Shown here: one piece after another, positions 12,767-22,793 of the stretch | Layout of the letters: the number at the start of each line of letters is the position of its first letter | Numbering within the stretch: position 1 is the first letter of the stretch | Origin: CAIQIA01 sp945861105 | Lineage (GTDB): Bacteria > Cyanobacteriota > Cyanobacteriia > PCC-6307 > Cyanobiaceae | Direction of reading: 5' to 3' | DNA length: 64,000 nt | Assembly (NCBI GenBank): GCA_947488815.1 | Contig: CANLCC010000011.1 | Coordinates: 1 to 64,000 of the forward strand | Position numbers and translations under genes: made by a program | The notes under the pieces: generated by a model | The model's database searches: none | What the model was told of the DNA's origin: nothing | Seen by the model: the letters and a program-made list of their open reading frames with translations, nothing else

Positions 12767-15700
12767 GTGCTCCGACTGATCCGCAGCCCCAGCATCGAGG
12801 ACCTGGCCACGGCCCTGGCCGACGGTCTGGCCGCCTCACGGCCGGCGGATCCGATCGAGCCCCAGCAGGTGCTGGTGAGCACCAATGCCATGGGCCGCTG
12901 GCTGGCCCTGGCGATCAGCGAACGGCTGGGCATCTGCGCCGGCATCGACTTCGATTTCGGCGGCCGTCATCTGCGCCGGCTGCTGCGGGAGCTGGCGGCC
13001 CAGCCCGAAGGGCCCGACCCCTGGGAGCCCGACAGCCTGCGCTGGCGGCTGGCCGCCATGCTCGATGGCCTGCCCGACACCTGCCCCTGGCAGCCCCTGC
13101 GACAGCTCTGGCATCGGCCCGACCTGCCCGCTGGCCAGCTCGACGGCCGGCGCCTGCAGCTGCTGCTCGAACTGGCGGACACCCTTGACCAGTACGGCCT
13201 CTACCGACCCGGGCCCGTGCGCCGCTGGCTGGCGGGCGACGACAGCGGTTTCGATGGCGAACCCCTGGCCGACGACCAGCGCTGGCAGCCCGCCCTGCTG
13301 CGGGGCCTGCAGGAGCAGGCGGCGGCCGCAGGCTTCGACCATCCCGCCCAGCGGTTGCTGCAGCGGCCCCGCCCGTCGACCCAGGGCCCTCTGCCCGCCC
13401 TGCATGTGTTCGGCCTCACCAGCCTGCCGCCGCCGTTCCTGCAGCTGCTGGGGCAGCTGGTCACGGCCGGCCGGCGGCCGGTGCACCTGTATGTGCTCAG
13501 CGCCTGCCTCGACCCCTGGGCGGCCCTGCCGCTGCCCGCCGCTGACCGCGACGATCCCCTCACCGGCGATGCCCTGCTGCAGCAGCTGGAGGACACCCTG
13601 CTGCAGCAGGGCCAGCGGCTGCTGATTCACCTGGGCCGTAGCCAGCGGGATTTCGCCTGGCAGCTGGAGCTGCTGCGCACGGACCTGCAGGAGGCCGTTG
13701 ACGACCGGGCCCTGCCGGCCCCGGCGCCGGGCGAAGCCGCGGACCTGCTGACGCTGCTGCGGGACGATCTGCTGCACGGCCGCGCCCGCTCGGCCCTCAA
13801 CCCCCTGGCGCCGCCCCTGACCCTGGCGCCGGCCCAGGTGAACCTGCAGGTGATCAGCTGCAGCGGCGATCGCCGCCAGGTGGAGGAGGCCCGCGCGGCG
13901 GTGCTCGCCCTGATGGCCGCCGATCCCAGCCTCGAGCCACGGCATGTGCTGCTGATGACCGCCGATGTGCCCCGTTTCGCGCCGCTGGTGCTCACCGTGT
14001 TCGAGCGGCCCCGGGGCCCGGCGGACCCCGACCATCTGCCGGTGCGGGTCACCGACCGCACCCTGCGCCAGCGCAACAGCCAGGTGAATCTGGTGTTCCA
14101 GCTGCTCGACCTGGCCGGCAGCCGCCTCGAACTGGAGCCGGTGGTCGATCTGCTGATGGCACCGGATCTGGCGGCCCGTTTCGGCCTGGACGGGCTCGAC
14201 CATCGGCGGCTGCTCTCCCTGTTGCAGGCCACGGGCCTGCGCTGGGGGCTCGACGGCGCCCACCGGCAACGCTGGGGCTATCCCGCCGATGACAGCCACA
14301 CCTGGCGCTGGGCCCTCGATCGGCTGCTGCTGGGCCTGCACCTGCAGGACCCGTTCCCCCAGGGCGATCCAGGGGACGGCGAATGGCAGGGACTGGCGGC
14401 GGCCGCCTGGGCCGATCCCGCGGTGGTGCACGGGCTGCTCGACGCCTGCGGCACCCTGTTCGAGGTGCTGGAACCCCTCGAGGCGCCGGCGCCGGCGGCG
14501 CAATGGGAGCGGTCCCTCGCCGGCGCCGTGCAGCGGCTGCTGGGGGACGAGGGGGGTGACGGCTGGCAGGCCCCTGCCGTCCACGATCTGCTCAGTCCCC
14601 TGCGCCATCCCCAGCTGGGCGAGCGGCTGCTGGAGCGGCGGGCGGTGCAGACCCTGCTCGAGGAGGCCGAAGGCCAGGACCAGGGGCGCTACGGCCACGT
14701 GAGCGGCGCCCTGACCCTCAGCGCCCTGGAACCGATGCGATCGATCCCCCATCGGCTGGTGGTGCTGCTGGGGGTCGACGCCGATCGCCTGCCCCGCCGC
14801 GACGAGGCCGCCGCCTACGACCTGATGGCGCTCCAGCCGTGGCGGGGGGACCGCAGCCGCCGGCAGGAGGACCGGGGAATCCTGCTGGAGGCGCTGCTCG
14901 CCTGCCGCGACCACTTCATCGCCACTTACACGGGTCGCGACGCCTGCAGCGGCGCCGAACTGGAACCGGCCGGCCCCCTCGCCGACCTGCTGCGGGCGAT
15001 CGAGACCGGCTTCCGGGCCGCCGACGGGGGGCCGGTGCTGCCGCTGGTGCAACGCCAGGCCCCGCCCCTGCCGCCCCGGCCGCTGGCCGCCGCCGCCGCC
15101 CCCCTCTGGCCCGCCGGCTGGGACTGGCCCCTGCCGCCGGACGGCGACAGCGAGCGGATCGAAGTGCTGCAGCGGTTTTTCAACGACCCGGCAGCGGCCC
15201 TGCTCCAGGCCCATGGCATCGCCGTCGCCAGCGACCCGAGGGAGGACTGGGATCCGGAGGAACCGCAGCTCGACGGGCTGGCCCGCTGGCGATTGCAGGA
15301 ACGGCTTGGCCAGCGCCCCGCCGACGAGCTGAAGGATCCGGGGTGGGACGCCCTCAAGCGCAGCCTGCAACGGCGGGGGGAACTGCCGGCCGGCGCCGCC
15401 GCCGGGCTGGCGGCCGTAGGCCCCCGCCGCCGCAGCCTGGCCCTGCGAGATCTGGCCGACCAGCTTCAGCCCGACTGGCCCGATGCCATCACCATCCCCC
15501 TGGCGGGACGCTGGAAACCCCGCAGCCTGCTGAGGGCCTGGATCGGCCACCTCGGCGCCCAGGTCGACGCCGGCCGCACCACCCTGCTACTGGGCACCGC
15601 CCCTGAAGGGGTCGGCCCCCGGGAGGCCCTGGAGCGCCCGGTGTGGGCCTTGGCCCTGCTGCCCCTGGAGCCGGAGGCTGCGGCCGCCCGGCTGCAGGAG

Positions 15701-16036
15701 CTGGAGGCGATCCGCCAGGAGGGATTGCGGGCCCCCCTGCCCTTTGCCCCCGATCCCGCCTGGACCCTGCTGCAGGAGCAGCAACCGGCCGTTGGCCTCG
15801 AGGCAAAACAACTGACCTGGTTCGCCCCCGATCCCGAAGCCACACCACCGGCGGCCGTCAGGCAGCTGGCGGATGGTGAGGCCCCCGACTGGCAGCCGCT
15901 GCTGCTGGACCCGCGGGCCCCAGGGCTGGCCCTGCGGGTGCTGCTGCCCCTGAGTGAGGCCCTGGCCGCCGGCCTGGCCCGGCTGCCGTCCCCCTGCCAG
16001 GACCCGTGGCAAACGCAGGAGGACCCGGAGCGATGA
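12767..16036 (+). CDS. recC: Exodeoxyribonuclease V gamma subunit
   Basis: The 1089-residue protein matches RecC in length and opening block (LVSTNAMGRWLALAISERLG, then GIDFDFGGRHLRRLLRELA). Internal markers are VQVISCSGDRRQVEEARAAVL-like LQVISCSGDRRQVEEARAA, HVLLMTADVPRFAPLV, RVTDRTLRQRNSQ and ALTLSALEPMRSIPHRLVVL. RecC is the inactive-helicase scaffold that splits DNA strands and recognises Chi in the RecBCD helicase-nuclease, which processes double-strand breaks. The start is GTG 12767. The stop overlaps the recB ATG (ATGA), so the subunits are translationally coupled. Confidence 0.93.
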   Translation: MLRLIRSPSIEDLATALADGLAASRPADPIEPQQVLVSTNAMGRWLALAISERLGICAGIDFDFGGRHLRRLLRELAAQPEGPDPWEPDSLRWRLAAMLDGLPDTCPWQPLRQLWHRPDLPAGQLDGRRLQLLLELADTLDQYGLYRPGPVRRWLAGDDSGFDGEPLADDQRWQPALLRGLQEQAAAAGFDHPAQRLLQRPRPSTQGPLPALHVFGLTSLPPPFLQLLGQLVTAGRRPVHLYVLSACLDPWAALPLPAADRDDPLTGDALLQQLEDTLLQQGQRLLIHLGRSQRDFAWQLELLRTDLQEAVDDRALPAPAPGEAADLLTLLRDDLLHGRARSALNPLAPPLTLAPAQVNLQVISCSGDRRQVEEARAAVLALMAADPSLEPRHVLLMTADVPRFAPLVLTVFERPRGPADPDHLPVRVTDRTLRQRNSQVNLVFQLLDLAGSRLELEPVVDLLMAPDLAARFGLDGLDHRRLLSLLQATGLRWGLDGAHRQRWGYPADDSHTWRWALDRLLLGLHLQDPFPQGDPGDGEWQGLAAAAWADPAVVHGLLDACGTLFEVLEPLEAPAPAAQWERSLAGAVQRLLGDEGGDGWQAPAVHDLLSPLRHPQLGERLLERRAVQTLLEEAEGQDQGRYGHVSGALTLSALEPMRSIPHRLVVLLGVDADRLPRRDEAAAYDLMALQPWRGDRSRRQEDRGILLEALLACRDHFIATYTGRDACSGAELEPAGPLADLLRAIETGFRAADGGPVLPLVQRQAPPLPPRPLAAAAAPLWPAGWDWPLPPDGDSERIEVLQRFFNDPAAALLQAHGIAVASDPREDWDPEEPQLDGLARWRLQERLGQRPADELKDPGWDALKRSLQRRGELPAGAAAGLAAVGPRRRSLALRDLADQLQPDWPDAITIPLAGRWKPRSLLRAWIGHLGAQVDAGRTTLLLGTAPEGVGPREALERPVWALALLPLEPEAAAARLQELEAIRQEGLRAPLPFAPDPAWTLLQEQQPAVGLEAKQLTWFAPDPEATPPAAVRQLADGEAPDWQPLLLDPRAPGLALRVLLPLSEALAAGLARLPSPCQDPWQTQEDPER

Positions 16037-19000
16037 CGGTTCCCTTTGATCTCAACGGCCCCCTGGGCGACGGCACCGCCGTGCTCGAGGCCAGCGCCGG
16101 CACGGGCAAGACCTATGCCCTCGTGCATCGGCTGCTGCGGGAAGTGGCCGAACGCGGCCGGCCCCTGGACCAGCTGCTGGTGGTCACCTTCACCCGGGCG
16201 GCGGCGGCCGAGATCCGCCAGCGGGTGCGGCAACGGCTGGACGACGCCACCCTGGGCCTGCTGCTGCGCCTGGCGGGTCAGTCCCCCCCAGAAGCCGACT
16301 CCACCCTCGCCGCCCTGCTCGACGGCTGGGTCTCCAGCGACCAGGGACTGGTGGCGCTGGTGCGGCTGCTGCGGGCCAGCGATCGCCTCGATCTGGCGCC
16401 GATCACCACCATCCATGGCTTTGTGCAGCGCCTGATCCGCGAGAACGCCGCCGTGCTCGGACTCGACCCGGGCCTGCAACTGCAGGAGCTCGGGGGTGAA
16501 CTGCAGGCCCGGCTGCTGGCCGATTGGCGGCGGGGCCACCTGGGCCCCAGCCCCGCCGCCTGGCAGGCCTGGTTGCAGAGCCATCCCGACCTGGCCAGTG
16601 AGCCCCTCTCCCGGCTGGCGGCCCTGGTCGACGATGACCGCGACATGCGGCTGCCCCCACCGGTGGCCGCCGACGCTCCCCTGCCCTGGCAGCACTGGCA
16701 GAGCCTGCAGGAGCGGCTGCTGCCAAGTCTCCAGCGAGAAGCGCCCGACCTGGGCGAGGCCCTGGCCTCGCTGCTGCGCGGCAGCGCCAATGGCACCCCG
16801 AAGGTCTGCGGCAAGCGCGAGCTGCCCGAGCTGCCGGGGCGGGTGCTGACGGCCGCCGCCCGCTTCGCCGCTGAACCGGCGCCGATCACCGCCCGCCGCT
16901 ACCGCGAGCTGCTCACGGTGATCGGCACCGACGGACTGCGACGGCTGCTGGCAGACCCCGACAGTGCCCCCGTGGGCGGCGTGCACGGCCTCGCGGACCG
17001 GGTGCTGCACGAACCCGTCGAAGCGCTGCTGGCCGATCTGGTGCATCGGCTGCGGCGGGGTCTGGCCGCCGAACGGGCCCAGCGGCAGCAGCTGTCGTTC
17101 GGGGATCTGCTCGAGCGGGTCGATCCGGAGCAGCTGCCGCCGGCGGCCCTGGAGGCCCTCAGGGACTGGGCCAAGCGCCGGTTCAGCGCCATCCTCATCG
17201 ATGAGTTCCAGGACACCGATCCGATCCAGTGGCGTCTGTTCCAGGCCCTCGGCGACGGCCGCATGCCCCTGGTGCTGATCGGCGATCCCAAACAGGCCAT
17301 CTACCGCTTCCGCGGCGGCGACATCCGCACCTACCGGCTGGCCACCGGCGGCAGCGACCGCCAGCGGGCCTCCCTCACCACCAACCGCCGCAGCGATCCG
17401 GCCCTGTTGCAGCGCCTGAACCGGCTGTTCAGCCCCGCGGACACCTTCGCCGGCGCCGCCCTCGACTGCCCCTCCCTGCTGGCCCCAGCGTCACAGCAGG
17501 GGAGCCGCCTGCGCCAGGCCGACGGCACCGAGGCCCCGCCCCTGCGGCTGCGCTGGATCGCCGACGGCACCCCCGCCAAGTCAGGCTTCAAGGGGAGCGC
17601 CCAGGGGCCGCTGCTGCAGAGCCTGCCCCAGCGCCTGGCGGATGACATCGAGGCCACCCTGGCGGCCAAGCTGGAGCGCTGGCACGGGGATCGCTGGCGG
17701 GCCCTCACCCCCGGTGATCTGGCGGTGCTCGTCAACCGCAACAGCGATGCCGTCGCCCTGCAGCGCACATTGCTGGCCCGCGGCATCCCCGCCCGCATCG
17801 CCCGCGGCGGTGACCTGTGGGGATCCCCCGAAGCCGCCAGCCTGGCCCTTGCCCTCCAGGCCCTCGAACGGCCGGGCCAGCGGGCGGCGGCGGCGGCCCT
17901 GGCCCTCTCGGGACTGGGGGGCCGCACCGCCCCCGAACTGGCCACCTGGGACGCCGCGGCCTGGGCCCTGTGGCTGGAGCAGCTCGATCGGGCCCGCGAC
18001 CGCTGGGCCCGGCTCGGTCCCCTCGCGGCCCTCGAGGTGCTGCTGGATGACGGCCGGGCCCTCGGCCGCACCGGCGCCCTGCCCGGCGGCCAGCAGCGGC
18101 TGAGTGACCTCGCCCAGATGGGTGAACTGCTGCAGCAGGCGTGGCAGGACCAGGGCCAGCCCTCGGCGGCGCGGTTGGCCCTCTGGCTGGAGCAACGGCG
18201 GCTGGGCCGCCGCGGCGACGACGACGAAGGCAGCGACGGGGGCCAGCAGCAGCGGCTGGTGGCCAGCGGTGACCTGGTGACGGTCAGCACCCTGCACGCC
18301 AGCAAAGGACTGCAGTTCCCGCTCGTCTGGTGCCCCAGCCTCTGGCGGGTGCCCCGCGACCGGAGCGCTGGGCAACCCTTCAGGGCCTGGGACGGGGCCG
18401 CCGGCCGCCGCTGCCTCGATGTCGGCCGGGCTGACCAGGCCGAACCGCGGCGGACGCGGCTGCAGCAGGCGCGGCTGGAGAGCTTCGAGGAACAGCTGCG
18501 GCTGGCCTACGTGGGCCTCACCCGGGCGATGCATCAGCTCACCATTGACTGGGGACGGATCGACGGGGCCGGCGCCAGCCCGGCGGCGTGGCTGCTGCAT
18601 CCCGACGCCCGCCAGGATGGGGAGACCCCCTGGGCCGGGCTGACGACCCTGCTGAAGCAGGAGCCCGAGCTGCTGGCCCTCCTGGAGGAACGGGGGCGGG
18701 TTGTGGGGTTCAGCGTCGAGCAGGCCGTGGCAGCGCCGGCAGCGCCGACGGCCACGGAGCCGCCCCCGATCACCGCGATCGAGCCCCCACCGGCGCCGCC
18801 GCGCCGCCCGCCGGCCCGCTCCCCCTGGGGCCGCTGGAGCTACAGCCGGCTGGTGGACCACAGCCCGCCGGCCTCGGAACAGGAGGAGGAGGGCCTGGAC
18901 CGTGACCGGGGTCCGGGGGGGGAGGAGGCCGGCCCCGAAGAACATCCGGCCTGGGCGGTGCTGCCAGGTGGCACCGGCTTCGGCACCCTGGTGCATGCCG

Positions 19001-19638
19001 TGCTTGAACAGCTCGACTACACCGCCGATCCCCTGGCCGAAGCGGGCCAGCAGATCCTGCGGGAGGCGGTGGCCCGCTCGGGCCTCGACCCCGAGCTGGT
19101 GAAGGGCCTCGGGCCGGCCGTCGCCCAGCTGTTGCGGCAACCGCTGGGGGGCCCCGTCGGCGCCCTGACGCTGGCCGACCTTCCCCGGCAGGACACCCTG
19201 CGGGAACTGCCCTTCGATCGGCCGATCACGGGGTTCGCCGGCGGCGGGGGCCGCGACGTGCTGGCCGAGGTGCTCAGCGACCTTTGCCGCCACCCTGATC
19301 CGCTGGTGAGCGCCTATGCGGCCGAGCGGCTGCAGGAGTGGCGGCCGCGGGCTTCGGCCGGCTTCCTGACCGGCGTCATTGATCTGGTGTTCCGCTCCCC
19401 CCAGGGGCGCTGGGTGGTGCTCGACTGGAAGACGAACCGCCTCAACCGGCCGATTGCGGCGATCATGGCCGCCTCCGACTACTGGCTCCAGGCCGAGATC
19501 TACCGGCGGGCGGTGGTGCGCTTCCTGCGCTGGCGCCTGGGTCTGGCCCCGGAGGCCCCCTGCCCGGTCGATGCGGTGATGCTGTTCACCCGGGCCGGCA
19601 GCGGTGCCTGGCTGCGGGATCCCGGAGCACTCCCATGA
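16033..19638 (+). CDS. recB: Exodeoxyribonuclease V beta subunit
   Basis: The 1201-residue protein starts at ATG 16033, preceded by an AGGAGG ribosome site inside recC. It is a UvrD-type helicase: Walker A EASAGTGKT (about 19-27), VVTFTRAAAAEIRQRV, motif II ILIDEFQDTDPIQW, IGDPKQAIYRFRGGD, VSTLHASKGLQFPLVW and LAYVGLTRAMHQL. The C-terminal PD-(D/E)XK nuclease follows with TGVIDLVF and VVLDWKTNRL. RecB is the 3'-5' motor and the only nuclease of RecBCD. A Pro-rich linker (about residues 905-935) separates the halves. The stop overlaps the recD ATG. Confidence 0.96.
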   Translation: MTVPFDLNGPLGDGTAVLEASAGTGKTYALVHRLLREVAERGRPLDQLLVVTFTRAAAAEIRQRVRQRLDDATLGLLLRLAGQSPPEADSTLAALLDGWVSSDQGLVALVRLLRASDRLDLAPITTIHGFVQRLIRENAAVLGLDPGLQLQELGGELQARLLADWRRGHLGPSPAAWQAWLQSHPDLASEPLSRLAALVDDDRDMRLPPPVAADAPLPWQHWQSLQERLLPSLQREAPDLGEALASLLRGSANGTPKVCGKRELPELPGRVLTAAARFAAEPAPITARRYRELLTVIGTDGLRRLLADPDSAPVGGVHGLADRVLHEPVEALLADLVHRLRRGLAAERAQRQQLSFGDLLERVDPEQLPPAALEALRDWAKRRFSAILIDEFQDTDPIQWRLFQALGDGRMPLVLIGDPKQAIYRFRGGDIRTYRLATGGSDRQRASLTTNRRSDPALLQRLNRLFSPADTFAGAALDCPSLLAPASQQGSRLRQADGTEAPPLRLRWIADGTPAKSGFKGSAQGPLLQSLPQRLADDIEATLAAKLERWHGDRWRALTPGDLAVLVNRNSDAVALQRTLLARGIPARIARGGDLWGSPEAASLALALQALERPGQRAAAAALALSGLGGRTAPELATWDAAAWALWLEQLDRARDRWARLGPLAALEVLLDDGRALGRTGALPGGQQRLSDLAQMGELLQQAWQDQGQPSAARLALWLEQRRLGRRGDDDEGSDGGQQQRLVASGDLVTVSTLHASKGLQFPLVWCPSLWRVPRDRSAGQPFRAWDGAAGRRCLDVGRADQAEPRRTRLQQARLESFEEQLRLAYVGLTRAMHQLTIDWGRIDGAGASPAAWLLHPDARQDGETPWAGLTTLLKQEPELLALLEERGRVVGFSVEQAVAAPAAPTATEPPPITAIEPPPAPPRRPPARSPWGRWSYSRLVDHSPPASEQEEEGLDRDRGPGGEEAGPEEHPAWAVLPGGTGFGTLVHAVLEQLDYTADPLAEAGQQILREAVARSGLDPELVKGLGPAVAQLLRQPLGGPVGALTLADLPRQDTLRELPFDRPITGFAGGGGRDVLAEVLSDLCRHPDPLVSAYAAERLQEWRPRASAGFLTGVIDLVFRSPQGRWVVLDWKTNRLNRPIAAIMAASDYWLQAEIYRRAVVRFLRWRLGLAPEAPCPVDAVMLFTRAGSGAWLRDPGALP

Positions 19639-21095
19639 GCGGCAGCCGTCGCGCCGCCGTGCGCTTGCTGCAACTGGCCGGGGCGGATCCGCAGCTGGCC
19701 GGAGCGTTGCTGCCCCTGCTCGAGCGGCTCGAGCTGGCGGTGGCCGAAGGTCGGGAACCCTTGCCGCTGCAGCCCCACGAACTGCCGCTGCTGCAGGGAC
19801 CGGCGGCGGACCTGTGGCAGAGGCTGCCGGTGGCCATCGAGCCGACCGCAGGTGGGCTGCCACAGCTGTGGACCCGGGCCGCCTTCGACCGTCGCGAGCG
19901 GCTGCTGCTGGAGCTGGAGCAACGGCTCATCGGCCATGGGGGCTGCCTGGTGACCGGGGGCGCCGGCACGGGCAAGACCACCCTGGTGCGGGAGCTGCTG
20001 CAGCCGGACCAGGGGCGCCGGGTGGCCCTGGCGGCCCCCACCGGCAAGGCGGCGGCACGGCTGCGCCAGGCCCTCGGCAGCGCCGCTGAACCCTGGGTCT
20101 GCCAGACGCTGCATCGGCTGCTCGAGGCCCGCGGCAGCGGTGACTTCGGCCGCGACAGCCACCGGCCCCTGGCCCTCGACACCCTCGTGGTCGATGAGGT
20201 GTCGATGGTTGATGGACGGCTGATGGAGGCCCTGCTGCAGGCCCTGCCGGGGGATGCACGGCTGCTGCTGGTGGGGGACGCCGGCCAGCTGCCGCCGGTG
20301 GGGGGCGGCGGCCTGCTCGATGCCCTCGAGCAGCGGCTCGAACGGTCGTCCCCCGGTCACCGGCGCCACCTGACGGTGTCCCATCGCTTTGACGACAGCA
20401 CGGCCCTGGGCCGCTTCGTGACGGCCCTGCGCCACCCCGCCGACCCAGGCGCCCTGCAACAGCAACTGGCCAGCCTGCCGGCCGACGCCAACCTGCGCTG
20501 GCACCCGCTGCAGCGCGGACTGCCGCCGCCGCTGCTGCGGCTGTTGCAGGACCACGTCCAGACCCTCCGCCGGGCCGCCGCCGCGGCCGATGCTGAACCG
20601 ACGGCCCTGCTGGCGCTGCTCGACCGGGTGCTGCTGCTCGCCCCCCAGCGGCGGGGCCCCCTCGGGGTCAATGGTCTCAACAGCCGGCTGCTGGGCATCG
20701 ATCCGCAGCAACCGCGCCGCTGGCCCGCCGGCACCCCCGTGCTCGTGACCCGCAACGACCCCGACCTCGACCTGGCCAACGGGGACCTCGGCCTGGTGCT
20801 GCGGCAGGGCAGCAACGGCGGGCCCGAGGTGCTGCTGCCCGGTCCCCAGGGCCCCCGCCGCCTGCCCCTGGCCCTGCTGCCGGGCCTGGAACCCGCCCTA
20901 GCCCTCACGGTGCACAAAAGCCAGGGCAGCCAGGCCGACCGGGCTGTGGTGGTGGTGCCCCAGCCCGATGGCCTGGACCCACGGCTCCTCTACACCGCCC
21001 TCACCCGAGCCCGCCAGCAGGTGGATCTGCTCTGCCCACCCCTGGAACCACCAGCGCCTCCGGCAGGCGGGCCAGGGGAATGCCCTCGACCCTGA
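19635..21095 (+). CDS. recD: Exodeoxyribonuclease V alpha subunit
   Basis: The 486-residue protein is a superfamily 1B helicase with an N-terminal helical region, Walker A CLVTGGAGTGKTTLV near residue 110, VVDEVSMVDGRLMEALLQ, LLVGDAGQLPPVGGGGLL, and a C-terminal UvrD-like block TVHKSQGSQADRAVVVVP and LLYTALTRARQQVDLL. RecD is the 5'-3' motor of RecBCD. At 486 residues it is shorter than the roughly 600-residue E. coli protein, mainly at the N terminus. The 3' end overlaps the convergent MscS-like gene by 95 bases. Confidence 0.95.
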   Translation: MSGSRRAAVRLLQLAGADPQLAGALLPLLERLELAVAEGREPLPLQPHELPLLQGPAADLWQRLPVAIEPTAGGLPQLWTRAAFDRRERLLLELEQRLIGHGGCLVTGGAGTGKTTLVRELLQPDQGRRVALAAPTGKAAARLRQALGSAAEPWVCQTLHRLLEARGSGDFGRDSHRPLALDTLVVDEVSMVDGRLMEALLQALPGDARLLLVGDAGQLPPVGGGGLLDALEQRLERSSPGHRRHLTVSHRFDDSTALGRFVTALRHPADPGALQQQLASLPADANLRWHPLQRGLPPPLLRLLQDHVQTLRRAAAAADAEPTALLALLDRVLLLAPQRRGPLGVNGLNSRLLGIDPQQPRRWPAGTPVLVTRNDPDLDLANGDLGLVLRQGSNGGPEVLLPGPQGPRRLPLALLPGLEPALALTVHKSQGSQADRAVVVVPQPDGLDPRLLYTALTRARQQVDLLCPPLEPPAPPAGGPGECPRP

Positions 21096-22764
21096 GACCC
21101 TGGACCAGGCGCCTGCGCAGTTCCCGCGAAGCCGCCCACTGGCGGTTGGCCTTCGAGAGCATCAGCACACTCAGTTCCAGGCCCTGGGGACCTTCGGCCG
21201 TCAGGCCACGCACCTGGGGGGTACCGAGCAGATCAGGCTGCCAGGCTGGGTCCTCGGCGAATTCGGCGCAGGTGCGCTGCAGCACCGTCAGGGCCAGATC
21301 CAGATCGGCCGCCGCATGGGAGAGCACCACCCGCACCTCGGCACCGGAACGTATCTTGGTCTCGTTGAGCAGCCGTTGTTCGGTTCCGTTCGGCACGATC
21401 GCCACGCTCTGGTCAAGGCAGCGCAACTGGGTGCTGAGCACCCCCACGTCCACCACTTCCCCTGAATATCCGGCCAGCTGCACCCAGTCGCCGACGGCGT
21501 AGCGATCCTCGAGCAGCACCAGCAGACCGCCGACGAAGTCGCGCAGCAGGGCCTGGAACACGATCGCCAGACCACCGAGCAGGGCACCACCGGCGAGCAG
21601 CAGGTCATTCGAGGCCTCACGCACGCCGGGGATGTCGATCAGCACCCAGATGGACAGCAGCACCACCATCAGCAGATCGGTGAGGCGATGGCTCACCTGC
21701 AACAGGTTGCGGTAACGCTGGCGGCGCCGGGCCCGTTGCTCGACCGGGGTGTCCACGTTGTCGACCCACTGATGCAGGCAGAAGCCCACCACCAGCCGCA
21801 CCAGCAGCAGGGCAATGGCGACGATCAGCGCCTTACCCAGGGCGACGAGGGGCTGCAGCACCAGCGAGATGGCGGTGGTCACCCCACCGGGCAAGGCCGA
21901 AGTCAACACACCGGCGGCGATGACGCCACTGGCGAGCACCAGCAGGAAGAGCAGCTGCCCCCCTGCCTGGTTGAGCTGCAGCAGCAGATGGCGCAGCCGG
22001 CCTGGTTGCTCCTGCTCCCAGCGGGCGAGGCGGCGGCTGATCCGGCGGTTATGGGTCCAGAGCAGCAACAGCCCCGCGGCCAGCAGCACCATCAGCACCA
22101 GCACGAGGAGCGTCTGGCGCCAGCGCAGCAGCAGCTGATCGCGGGTGTACATCCTGCGGGCATGGCGCAGGCGCCGTTCCAGCCGCGCCCGCCAGCGTTC
22201 GGCCAGCTCGATCTGGCTGCTGCCGTGGTAGCGGGCATCCTCCGGAGTCACCGTGAGCAGCGGCAGTGGCGCCGAGCGCCCCGGCGTGATGGCTTCCAGC
22301 ACGGGGGACGAGCCGACGCCCGGCTGCAGCCGGACCTGCAGGGATTCGGGGTTGCCGAGCTGGGTCAGGCTGGCCCTGACGCACGAGAGGTCACCGGGCG
22401 CCGATTTCAGGATCGCTTCGAGCAGCGATTCGGTGATCAGTTCCGCCGCCGAGCAGAGGTTGGACGGGGAATAGAGCAGAGCCAGGTTGCCCTGGATCGC
22501 CTCGGCCCGCTGGCTGGCGGAAGGCGTGGAACTGCTGCGGCCGAGGGTGGGGGCCGTGACCACAAGGGACGGCACGCCGAGGATTGTCACCCGGGCGGTC
22601 TCGAGGCTGCCTGCCGGCGTGGAGATCGCCGGGGACGAGTCCTTGAGGCCGAACGGATAGGGGGGGGCGAGGGCGGCCCGGAGCGGGGCCGCCAGCAGTA
22701 GCACCAGCACCCCCAGCAGCAGCGCCAGCAGGCGGCGGCCGCGGCGGTTGAAAGACACAGGCAC
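21001..22764 (-). CDS. MscS-family mechanosensitive channel with signal peptide
   Basis: The 587-residue protein starts at GTG 22764 with a signal peptide (RRLLALLLGVLVLLLAAPLR) and a periplasmic domain of about 180 residues. Four or five membrane segments follow (for example LLVLVLMVLLAAGLLLLW and FLLVLASGVIAAGVLTSA). The MscS pore and beta domain then reads AIVFQALLRDFVGGLLVLLE, DRYAVGDWVQLAGYSGEVVD and VAIVPNGTEQRLLNETK. Such channels open under membrane tension during osmotic down-shock. The large periplasmic part suggests a MscK- or YnaI-like long form. Its last 95 bases overlap recD. Confidence 0.88.
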   Translation of the reverse strand: MPVSFNRRGRRLLALLLGVLVLLLAAPLRAALAPPYPFGLKDSSPAISTPAGSLETARVTILGVPSLVVTAPTLGRSSSTPSASQRAEAIQGNLALLYSPSNLCSAAELITESLLEAILKSAPGDLSCVRASLTQLGNPESLQVRLQPGVGSSPVLEAITPGRSAPLPLLTVTPEDARYHGSSQIELAERWRARLERRLRHARRMYTRDQLLLRWRQTLLVLVLMVLLAAGLLLLWTHNRRISRRLARWEQEQPGRLRHLLLQLNQAGGQLLFLLVLASGVIAAGVLTSALPGGVTTAISLVLQPLVALGKALIVAIALLLVRLVVGFCLHQWVDNVDTPVEQRARRRQRYRNLLQVSHRLTDLLMVVLLSIWVLIDIPGVREASNDLLLAGGALLGGLAIVFQALLRDFVGGLLVLLEDRYAVGDWVQLAGYSGEVVDVGVLSTQLRCLDQSVAIVPNGTEQRLLNETKIRSGAEVRVVLSHAAADLDLALTVLQRTCAEFAEDPAWQPDLLGTPQVRGLTAEGPQGLELSVLMLSKANRQWAASRELRRRLVQGLRVEGIPLARLPEALVVPGVGRADPPAGGLG

Positions 22765-22793
22765 CGTCGTTCTCAGGCGGCGTTCATCGCGGC

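Noticed and set aside
12836..15550. 904-codon open frame antisense to recC
   Set aside because: It is the mirror of recC in very GC-rich DNA, is dominated by Gln, Gly, His and Pro, and has no motif. recC itself is supported by family blocks along its whole length.
17581..19863. 760-codon minus-strand open frame over recB
   Set aside because: It mirrors the recB helicase and nuclease motifs and has no motif of its own.
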